This document shows positions 42,301 to 54,300 of a DNA stretch of 64,000 bases, one piece after another. Source of the stretch: Uranotaenia lowii. Taxonomy: Eukaryota; Arthropoda; Insecta; Diptera; Culicidae. Location of the stretch: positions 372,810,813 to 372,874,812 of the forward strand of contig NC_073692.1 of the NCBI RefSeq assembly GCF_029784155.1. The letters are read 5' to 3'. A program made the position numbers and the translations under genes. The notes below the pieces were generated by a model. That model had not been told where the DNA came from. It did no database searches and saw only the letters and a program-made list of their open reading frames with translations. How positions within the stretch are numbered: position 1 is the first letter of the stretch; each line of letters starts with the position of its first letter.

Positions 42301-45300
42301 ACACTTCTTTCATGATTTTCGGAAACTTAAAGATATGTAACAAGTCTCTTAGGCATAAATCCAAGTCTATTATCAGAGTACATGGGTATTATTTGTTAGT
42401 CTTTTGCTTTTTTGAAGCAATGGCACTTCGGAAACGATTTTTAAAGATTTTTTTAAATCAATTCATTAATTATAAACATTTGAAAAGAGATTTTTGTCAT
42501 GCTGGATAAAAGCTCGGTATAATATTCTTCGACCTAAGATCCGGATTTGATAAATGATCTAACAAACTTCATAGTTTGATAATAATAAACCAATTTGTTT
42601 GAAAATATTCAAATACTAATAAGAAACATCTAGCATGAGATAATAACAATACCATCTATTATATAAAATTCTCTTGTAACGGTGTTTGTAGTACTACTCC
42701 TCCGAAATGACCCAACCGATTCAAATGAAATTATTTTTAGAATATTCTGTAGCCATGCGAATCGGTTTATATCGAATAAAATAAACAAAAAGTCGCATCT
42801 ATTGTCCGTTATCATTAAATTTGTAATAAATTGAATCAAATTAAAGTCATGGCCTTCAATTTTTTCGACATTTTCTTTCTTTTGGGCGCCGGGCGATTTG
42901 TTTTTCGTCTCCATGGTCGAGACGTCGCGAGCACACGTCGCAAGAAGATAGTAACCATGGCATAGCATACTGATTGTGATTGGAAATATTTGGGCGCGCA
43001 TTTTTCAACCAAGCATAATTTCAATGCATGTGGTGGCCATAGTATCTTTATTTAACAAATGGTGCATTAAAAGTCTGCTCAAACTTAACGTGGCAAAATG
43101 TTCAAATATTGTATTTACCAGAAGAAAATGTCAGTCATATGGAATTGTCAAATTGGGAGACGATCCTGTCGAGAGAGCCAACAAGATTAGAGACCTTGGA
43201 GTTATATTGGACTCAAAACTTACCTTCGTAGATCACTATAACTCAATAATCCAGAAATCAAACGGTATGTTAGCATTTATAAAACGTTTCAGTTATAATT
43301 TTAAAGACCCATACACAATAAAAACATTGTACACAGCTTATGTTAGATCTATTCTTGAGTATTGTAGCGTTGTGTGGTCGCCTTTTCAAATTTTACATAA
43401 AAACCGTTTGGAATCAGTCCAGAAACAATTTGTTCTATTCGCTTTACGAAATTTAGGATGGTCTCAGAACCAATTACCTAGCTATGAATCACGTTGCCTG
43501 CTTATAAACATGGAAACATTAAGTGTAAGAAGAGAGTTTGCTGCAATCTGTTTTGTAAACGACATAATTAATCAGCGCGTTCAGTCTGCTTATCTACTAA
43601 ATCAATTAAACTTTTATTGTCCTTGCCGTCATTTAAGAACAAGAAATCTTTTCATTATAACCTCTACTCGAACTGATTATGGAAAATATAGTCCTGTTAA
43701 TTGTTTAATGTATAGTTATAATAAATATTATGAGAACATAGACTTAACTATGTCAAAACAGCAGCTGAAAAAAGGTTTTTACGGTAACAGGCACCGAAGA
43801 ACCTGACTTTGTAAATGTAAAGAAAAATCATTATTATTAAGCTTATTTGAAAATTGTAATCTCTAGGTTTAAGTTATTATATGTATGTAGCCTACACTGT
43901 TTGGCGGAATAAATAAATAAATAAACATATGAAGCCAAGATGTGGTTTTTTTTCTTCTTGATTTCTAGATCATTTGTACAGCACAAAGTAATGAATGACG
44001 CCTAGATGTGACCCAGATTGATATTTTGCCGATCAAATCAAAACCATTTAAACTATTTGAAAAAATTGAACTTAAATTCGTGTTATTTAAAGAAGGAATT
44101 GTTGTCTGAAAAATATGGATTTAGTATGGGAGAGTGGGGAATCATGGGCCATTTTTTTTCATTGTTCCATAGCTTCTTTATTATAAAAGATAGAATGAAA
44201 ATAAAAAATGCCATGGTTTTCTACATTTTCAAGGTATCATAAAGTATTTTTTTTTAAATTTTAATAAGTTATTTTCCCCAAATTCAGACTGTTGTAAAAA
44301 AAGCAATATTTTTTGGATTTTGAAAAATGGTGGGGAATAGTGGGCCACTAAATCCAAATTGACCAAATAACATGCAAAGTTTATGAGTTGACCCAAAACT
44401 GTAATTTCATGATTCATTTCATTATTTTAAAGCAATTTCAGATGATGAAATCAAAAATAGAGCTGTGCATGATCGAATAGATTCCAAAACCTGGCTCGCG
44501 AACGTTTTAGCAAAATTTCTTGTATAGGATGGACAAAATATTTTTCATAACCCTTCATTTGGCATAAGAAAACTTTACAGATAGAAAAACGAATTTTAAG
44601 TTCTGAATGTGTGTAAAAACATAAAAATATACGTGGTTCAAGATGTGTGGCCCACGATTCCCCACAAGCTATGATTTCCAAATTGGTTGCGTTTGTGTGA
44701 CTTTTTTTATGTTTCATCAAAAATTTCTTTTCCACGTGAAAGATCATGACAAAACTAAGATCATAAGCGTATGAGCATATTTTTGTTGTGTACTTTAGGT
44801 TCTCCATCGATGCAATTAGCGGATGTTTTTTTTAATTATGTAAGTAAATTTTTCTATCTTTTTTTAGCTTAATAAATAAAAGAAGCTTATGATGCGTATT
44901 TAAGCCAACAACATATAGAAATATATGCTCACGCAAAGCGACGACTATGACCGTTGGTTTGAGATTTTTATCTCAACACACATCTGAGGTATTAAATGTG
45001 GCCCACGTTTCCCCATGGCCCACGATACCCCACTCTCCCCTACTAATGCATGTGAAATACAGACCCCGTTTGTTTTTGGCAACATCCGAACGGTTTTAAG
45101 AAGCGACATTACCTTTTAGTTTTCTCTATAACAGGAACAATATAATTTAGACAAACACCAAACATACGTTTTTACGTTCAGAAATGGTGATAGGATACAA
45201 CAACAAAATCAAAAGTTTTTTTAGAAAGTTATAAAGTATTCAAAAATTACAAAAAGTTGAAAAATAAAAAAAATTCAAAATCAAATACAATAAAAAGGCT

Positions 45301-48300
45301 AAAAATGACAAAGTCAACTGAAAAATGATGAAGTACGACAAAAACAGCAAAAATGACAAAAAAAAAACAATGAAATGCATCAAAAACATGAGAAAAAAAA
45401 ACTATAAAAATTCTAAAAATGTTCGGAAATTGCCTTAAAACAACGTAAATGATAAAAAAAAGGTTATTTACGGACATTTGAAAAAAAGAAAAATGGAAAG
45501 ATTTGGTTTATAATCCAATACGCATAGAAACATGTTTCAAACATGCACAAATGTGCTTTACTGAAGGTGTATCAAGCGCCTTTAAATTTAAAGAACAACC
45601 ACAAAATCCATTGAAAATTAACAGACACATGAACTGTACTAGAGCCTGTCCTTTAAAATGGATTATACAGGATTGATGTTTATGAAAAGAAGTGCAAACG
45701 TTCAACATTGACAAAAATGTATACATTATTTCTTAATTTATAAAAGGTAGGGCCCAAATAAACAACCTGACTAAATAAACTTATCTTTTTTTAAATCGTT
45801 CACTGAAAATCTGTTTACAGGTTCCCTGTTTGTTTACACAGAATTCAAGTACGAACTAAACATTAACGTGTGTTTTTGTATAACATATTTTGGCTACATA
45901 GAAGAGACTTTAGATCCGCTTTTTTGTTGAATTTTTTTTTGTTATTAATATTCCAGAAGCATAATTGTTTTGGTAGCAGAAGCAGAATTTTTTTTATAAG
46001 TTTTTATAACGACCTGAAAGTGTTGATAATAATATTAACTCCTGTCATTTCACACGGTGAAACAAGTGGCAACGTGTTTTTTACCATGAAATATATTTTA
46101 ATTTTTCTCTAAAATATTCAAAATTATTAAATGTCTTTGTAAATGAAGGTCTTATGGTAAAACAGTATTCAGTGAAATTGAAGTACCAACCATTATTTTA
46201 TTCTGGAGAAAAACTGCAGATATATCAATGAACGGTGATAACAAAGACAAACAGGAACAAGTATTAAATTAATTTAAAAGTCTTTTCTTTTTGAAAGAAT
46301 ATGAAAGATGAACTGTGATGATATCCATTTGCACTTGCCCCGATTTTTATTTAATGAAAATAACAATTTATAATAAAAAAAAGACACTTGAATGTGTTTT
46401 AAGGTTTCGAGGTGAATTTACATGAAAATTTCCAGAAAATAGAATGAATGAAATCATCGTAGCCTCAACAGATTAGTTTTTTTTTATGTATTTAATTTAA
46501 ATTTACAATTGAATGTTATTGAATCTTGAAAATATCACATATTTTTAAATGAAATCGCAGATTATCTTCAACACTGTTCAGAAATTTTTTAAATCAGACA
46601 ACAATTGTTTAAATTGGCAGGTGTGTTTTTTAGGATGAAAAATAAAATATATATGCTGTAATTCGGTTGAATAACAAAAAAATTAAACATATTTTTTCAC
46701 ATTTCAAAACCAATCGTTTAATTGATTTATTGGGTTAATGTTCAAAGGAATTTAATTTGCATTCTTTGCTCGAACAAATAAAAAAAAGGGCGAACTTTTA
46801 TTTTTGGGCATGATTTTGATGAAAATATGGATATTAATAACCACTGCTTCCAAGGGTGAGGATAGTGAACAAAAATCTGCTTGAAAATGGTTTTTAAAAA
46901 ATATTCTAAAATGTTTATTATTTCTTCAGTTCTTAAAAATATACCATCCAAAGCTAGATATTCGGGAGCTAAAAGTGCTGCGCTAGGCAGAATGTTGGGA
47001 AAATACTCCAAAAGTTGTGCGATATCCAAAATTCTTCTTCCATAAAATTTCATATGAAGTAAATTTCAATAAATGAGAAACTTTTGATTTCGATTTCAAC
47101 CTTAAAGTGAACTCGAGCAAAGCGGAGTAAATCAACTAAATGGTATACAATAAATGAAACAGAGATATAATCAACATATGTTTATTTATGGAACAAGTTT
47201 CAAAGAGTGGATTTTTTTTAGCATGAGGCTTGCCAAGTTTGATGGTTACGTTGAGTGCTGAAAAAATCGAATTTGCAACGGGAAGCTGATACCTGACACC
47301 ATTCGACAATATTCAAAGCATCCGAATCAAAGAAATGTTAATGAAAAGTATTCATGTAAAATGCATGTAAGATTGATTGGAGCAAATTTTTTGATAATTT
47401 ATTAAAAGACCCGTAGAATTGAGTTGAAGTTCTTAGATTTGATTCCGAGATAATTAAGCGGAACAATTCGAGCAAACGGAAAATATGGATATGTAAAAAA
47501 AACTAGGACATGTTCAAGAAAGCGAGACGATTAACAACTCAAGATTTGATGTTTTTTTAAAGTCAAACAGCAAAAAAAAAAAAAAATGGAAAATAGACGC
47601 CAAGTTTAACATGGTAAGACGAAGTTTACCGGGTCTGCTAGTCTTATAATAAAAATCATCGAAAAAATCCATTTTTTGCCAAATTGAAAAGCGAAACCCG
47701 TCATCTAGTAAAAAAAAATAACGATATTTCTACGTAATTTTTTTCATTAACATTTATACTTCAACAGTGTGGAAAAATACATAACTCTTTGAGAACTCTT
47801 CGACTGCAGAAAGTTCTTATGAACACTGAATCGAAAATTGAGCTTTTCGAGGGTTTGGTTTTTCCCCTATTTGAAGGCTGTGATTTTTTACTGTCTCCCA
47901 AGCAGTTCTTAACAAAATTCGCGTAGCTCTTTAGATTCACTTTTAATTTAGACCGTACGGGACACGTTACGCATTTGCAGACCCATTATATTGATTTGAA
48001 AATTTGCCGGAAATTAAATGCCGCCTTTTTATTGTTAATCTTTTTCATAGCAAGCAACCCACGTACCTTTTTACGAAATTATCACAACTTAGAAGTTCAA
48101 GAGCAGTAAAATTTATGATACCTCGCCACAGAACAGAACTTTACAGCATTTCGATTTTTGTTGAAAGTGTTATCTATTGGAATTTACTTCCCGATTCTTT
48201 AACTTTGGAAAATGTAGGCTTAGTAGCGGCACGTTATTCGGGAAAATTCCCGAACAAAAATGATGGATTCTTCAACTTGACCTATGCTCAGGTCAGAAAA

Positions 48301-51300
48301 AAATAATTTATAAGTCATGATTTTTTTTAAGAAAGTGACTTTGCTGTACTGTAGGTACTTAAAAGCTTATAAAGGAGCTCAAGTTTTTTGTTTGAATCGA
48401 AGAACAAGTTTTTAATATTCACAAGAAATTTCAAGGTATGATTTCCTTGAAAAATTTAACGAGCATTCCCACGCATAGTGATATAAGTATCAATTTCAGT
48501 GCTGACGTTGAACTTGAACTATCTCAATAAAAAAGAAAAAAAAGAAAAAAACAAACAAACATCGAACGAAAGCTAATACCTATTTATGATAGCTCTCTCC
48601 CACTCAGCAAGGGATCTATCAGTTTTTGCCCGGCTTTCGATTGGTTGTTTATTTATTTTCACTGGCATGTCGACCACACAATTCTGAAGCTCTCTGAACG
48701 AACAGGCTAGCCAAGCAGCCGTTGATGGCTTCCGATTGAAAATTAATTATTCACCCGCTCGCTCATGCATTGATAATGGGACGGACGGAGCGACCTGAAT
48801 GGCTCATTTCATGCCCATCATGTTCAGTGCTCAGACTCAGACCCATAGGATCTGATTCGAACTAAGAATTTCAATTAAGCTTTCAATAACACACACAACC
48901 ACTTCACATATCGAACCTCGCAAATGAAGAATTTAAAACTCCTCTCTCACTCTCTCCCCTCACCTGGACCAGCTGCGATTGGGCCGGATTGTCCTCCGGG
49001 GTGTAGATTGTCCGGGCCACGGTGCACTTCTTGAATTCCATCACGTTCCGCGTCAGAGTTCCGGTTTTGTCCGAGAAGATGTACTTCACCATGCCGAGTT
49101 CCTCGTTCAGGTTCGAGGTCCGGGCCATCGCTGGGGTATCGGACTCCTCGTGGTACATGTCGATGTCCATGTTGATGAAGATTGCCTGGAAACATTGAAC
49201 GAATGGAAGGGTCCAGTAAGAAAAAAGATACAGTCGGAGATTTTCTAAATTTTCAAATATTTTTATTAAATTTGCCCTATTTCTCATTTTAAGTTATAAT
49301 ATTGTTCACTTGTTTCTCAGTTAAAATTCTTTGATTTTGTAAATAACAATATTCTTATTTTTTATTTGCCTCAAAGATGAAACATAAAAATTTATATTTT
49401 TATTATTTTTATCCTTTTTTTCATTTTTGTATTTTTTTTTTTTTTTTATTTATTTAGGACCTTTTTTTGCATTCGGGTCCGTGACGTTCCAAAGTTACAA
49501 AGTAATGTTAAATTTTATCGTACAATTGGATTGATTTTAAATATTCTATCACTTTTGTTGCTCTTTCTTTATCGTCTGCTAATGCCTCTCGAAGATTACT
49601 CGGCACTCCGTGATTGATCCGTTCCTCTTCCAATTGTGGGCACATTGCGATGATATGTTTCACAGTTAATACTTCGTTGCATCTAGGACATAATGGGCGA
49701 TCAACTCTGTCCAGAAGGTAGGAATGTGTAAGCAGTGTATGTCCGATGCGTAAACGTGCTAGGATCACGTCATCCCGTCGATTTCCCAATAGTGCAGCTT
49801 TGAATGGGAGAACAGTGTTTTTCACTTCACGCAATTTGTTGTTTAGGTTTGAATGCCACTGCATCTGCCATCGGTTCGTGAAGTGTGCCTTAACGATTTT
49901 CCGTATTTCCTTGATGTCAATAATCTGGTTTTCATCCTCTGGCAATTCCAAAGCCTTTTTTGCCTCGATGTCTGCTCTCTCATTTCCCGGAATCCCTATA
50001 TGGCTGGGGACCCAGAAAATGACTATTTCTGATCCCATCTCGACGATCTGATTGAACAGGGTTTGTACAGAGTCCTTCCATTTGGAGTTTAATTTTTTGT
50101 ATTTTATCATTTTGGTCATTTTTGTAATTTTTGTAATTTTTGTCATTTTTGTCATTTTTGTCATTTTAGCGATTTTTGTCATTGTTGTCATTTTTGTCAT
50201 TTCTGTCATTTCTGTTATTTTTGTCATTTTTGTAATTTTTGTAATTTTTGTAATTTTTGTCATTTTTGTAATCTTTGTAATTTTTGTAATTTTTGTAATT
50301 TTTGTAATTTTTGTAATTTTTGTAATTTTTGTAATTTTTGTAATTTTTGTAATTTTTGTAATTTTTGTCATTTTTGTCATTTTTGTCATTTTTGTCATTT
50401 TAGCGATTTTTGTCATTGTTGTCATTGTTGTCATTTTTGTCATTTCTGTCATTTCTGTTATTTTTGTCATTTTTGTAATTTTTGTCATTTTTGTAATTTT
50501 TGTCAATTTTGTCATTTTTGTCATTTTTGTCATTTTTGTCATTTTTGTCATTTTTGTCATTTTTGTCATTTTTGTCATTTTTGTCATTTTTGTCATTTTT
50601 GTCATTTTTGTCATTTTTGTCATTTTTGTCATTTTTGTCATTTTTGTCATTTTTGTCATTTTTGTCATTTTTGTCATTTTTGTCATTTTTGTCATTTTTG
50701 TCATGTTTGTGATTTTTGTCATTTTTGTCATTTTTGTCATTTTTGTCTTTTTTGTCATTCTTGTCATTTTTGTCATTTTTGTCTTTATTTTTGACGTTTT
50801 TTACATTTTTGTCATTTTTGTCATTTTTGTCATTTTTGTCAATTTTGTCATTTTTGTCTTTTTTGTCATTTATGTCATTTTTGTCATTTTAGTAATCTGG
50901 TTTTCTGGTTGCAATTTTTGCATTTTTTTTGTTTTTTGTTTCTCTTATACTTAACCTAGTTTTGAAATTTTTTAGAATCAATACTCACCTGAAGGAATCT
51001 GACTAACTCTAACGTAACTTGTAGCGATATTGGAATTAAATTATTGTACAGAATAATAAACGTCAGCAGGTTGTAGGCGAAATTTTTACTTAACAAATCT
51101 GCGGAAGAAATGAGATATAAAAAGAGAAGAGAAAAAGTGAGTCGTTAGTATGTGATTGACAGAGATTCAAAAATCAGTAAATGAACAATGCAAAAAACTG
51201 AAGTTGAAGATTCTTGATGGCATCGATTCTTGATTCTTGAAGTTTTGTTCAGCAGCTTTTGGATTTTAAGATCTTCTTGATAAGAGTTCCACTTCACATC

Positions 51301-54300
51301 TTGAAATTTCTAAAAAAATCTAGAAATTGAACACAAGAACAGACTGACTTGAATGAGAGTATTCAAACCATCAAACGGGATTGAATTTGGAGCGAATTTA
51401 ATTTAGTGTATCTTATTCTTTTATTTTTTTTATTTAACCCGAAAAATCATATAAAATTACCCGTAATTATTATTATTTTTTTTTAAATTTATTAACAGTT
51501 TTTTTAGCAGTTGGATTAGTCTGAAGACTGTTGTCAACTGCTCAAATTGGAGATTTCCGGATGTGCACGTGAATAACACTTCGTTTCCTTTGCCTTCTTC
51601 GGGGGTGGATGCATAGGGTGGCCGTCTGGTGATCTTCACATTTCTACTTTGCAACAGGTGTAGGATTGGTTAGGGTAGGAAGATGGTAGGATGTTAGGAA
51701 TGCAAAGCTAGAGGATAATTTCCTATCCTTTTTGCTCCCAAGAGTCCGTGTATGCAGGTTTTACCGCGCCTACGTCGCGTTGCTTTTGGTGATTGTCTTG
51801 GGAGTGCTATGCATATAATTATGTTTTGTTACGGCGAAGCAAAGAGACATCGAACCCCCCGACTAACCAAACTATCTTTATACCGTAAGGCTTCGACAAG
51901 GTAGGTTGATGCCTCTAAGCTGAGTTTTCTTAAGGTGGGTTGAAGAGAAGAGATTTGATATTTTTCTTGAATGTGTCTAAATTCCTAGCATTCTTAATTT
52001 CCAACGGAAGTGAATTAAATAAATTCATTCCACGATGTACTAAGCTGTTTTGTGCAAATTGTGTTCTTGTTCTAGCAATGAAGAAATTCACGTTTCCAGC
52101 GCTTCTCGTATTTCTAGCATGGATGTTGTTAATATAGATAAGTTCAAGGTTAGACTTCAGGAGATTTTTAGAGATTTTATAAAAAAACGTTAACGTTTCA
52201 AATTTATTAAGCATTTCTAGAGGAAGCAATTTTGAATTGTATAACAATCTAGTGGAAAATAAGCTGGGTAACCTTCTAACAAATTTTATAGCTTTATTTT
52301 GAAGAATTTTCAGGGGTTGCAAACGTATTTCAGCTGCACAACCCCAAATGGAGTTCATGTAAATAAGGTGGGATTGGATATACGCATAATAAATTTTCCA
52401 AGCTGATGTTTCATTAATATATTGACGTGCTCTTCGTAAAGCAAATACGTACGGTGTTATTTTTTTACAAGTCTGCGTTATATGTCCGTCCCATTTTAAG
52501 TTTTCATCGATACATAGGCCTAGATATTTGATTTGGGACACTTGTTCAATCTGGGTTTCATTTATTGATAATATCAATGGTTTAGAGCGACCTCTCAATG
52601 AGAAAATCATGAATTTAGTTTTTTGTAAATTCATGGACAGGTGGTTCATGTAAAAGTACTCAAAAAGAACTTTGATGTCGTTTTCTATTTGAGTTTTCAG
52701 GTCATTTAAATTTTCAGTAACGTAAAGTAAAGTTGCGTCGTCTGCATACATTTGCAGTTTCCCATTTAAAGGTAATTGGAAGATGTCGTTTATGTAGATA
52801 TTAAATAGTAGTGGTCCAAGAACGGAACCTTGGGGTACTCCATATTTAATAGTTTTCGGTGAACTAGAGTTGGACCCTATGTAAACTGATTGAGTGCGAT
52901 TTGATAGGTACGATTCCATTAACGATAGGGCGATCGTTTCGAAGCCAATTGCGTTCAGTTTTTTCAACAAAACTTTATGATGTACACAATCAAATGCTTT
53001 ACTAAGATCAATAAACAAGCAAGATACGTTTTTTTTATCATCAAGATTTATAGTTATATCATTAATGAGGTTTGCAACTGCGGATAGGGTGTTTGATTTA
53101 GGGACAAAACCGAATTGGTTTTGGTTTATAATTTGATTATTTTGGCAAAATTCTTGAATTTGCTCAAAAAGTACTTTTTCAAATGGTTTTGATAGCGCAT
53201 TTAATAAAGATATTGGTCTGTAGTTACTCACTAACTGTTTTGAACCTGATTTATAGACGGGTATAACCTTCGCCACTTTGAGCGAATCAGGGAATATTCC
53301 TGTGTTAATCGAATGATTCATGAGTTCAGTGTATTTGCTTATGTAGAATGATTCATATTTTTGTAGGAATCGAGGCGAGATTCCATCTATTCCAGATGCG
53401 GAATTGCGATTTAAACTATGAATGTGCTTGCTGACATTGTCGATAGATACATTGGAGAAAGAGAATCTATTCTGTAGCCTATTTAGCTCAGAGATCGGCG
53501 CGTTCCAATTTTCCAGAATTGCATCACATACGTTGATATAGTAATCATTAAAAATTTCACATATTTGATTAGGTTCTTCGAACGGCAATCCATTCACTTC
53601 GATTTTGATAACCGTGGCGTTTTTGTCATTGGTTTTTTTGTTAAAAATCAATTCATTGATATGTTGCCATAATTTTCTAGGATCATTTATATTACTGTCT
53701 ATTTTAGACGAATAATAATTTTTCTTTAGGTTTTTGATTGACCTGGACAATTCATTTCTTATTTTTTTGTAACTTTCAATGAGAGCGGGATTTTGCTTAG
53801 ATAGATGATAAAGCTTACGTTTCTTATCAATCAAACTCAAAATTTCATTATTAAGATACGGTTTTTTGAAAGATCGTTTACTTTTGATTTGAATTGTTTT
53901 GGTGTTTCGTTCTATCAAAGTTTTATAGTGCGTTATAAACTCATTGAAATTGCATACATGGTCAATGTTCAAATCAGTGGCACTTATTCTTTCGTGCTCT
54001 AGAACTGTCTTGGTAAAAGTATTGAATTTGTTTATGTTAAAGTTATCTAAACCTTTCATTGAAATCACAATGCATTTATGATCGGAAAGATCCGGATCAA
54101 CGTTGATCAATGTAAACTGATAATCATTTTTCAAAAGATCAGTGAATGCGTGATCAATTACTGTTTTAACAGTGTTTGATTCTCGCGTAGCAAAAATTTC
54201 ATTCACTGAGTTGAGTATTCTGAATACATTACTTTCAATTGTATTATTGTAATCCAAAACATGGCGATCGTCTGGATTCAAAAGATTAAGATTGAAATCG

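Larger units (their letters stand above)
42655..47641 (+). mobile_element. Helitron B, enlarged by later insertions
   Basis: Begins TCTATTATATAAAATTCTCT with GTACTACTCCTCCGAAATG, a 5' end shared by many insect Helitrons, and ends TTTACCGGGTCTGCTAG before T at 47642. Inside lie a 5'-truncated LINE (43.05-43.93 kb), a MITE (44.12-45.05 kb) and AT-rich sequence. No Rep/helicase was seen. Whether the two ends belong to one insertion is inferred from matching end type and orientation. Confidence 0.6.

Noticed and set aside
50052..50954. 300-codon plus-strand ORF of VIF repeats and the minus MTK repeat ORF
   Set aside because: Direct translation of a 9-bp minisatellite; not a membrane protein gene.
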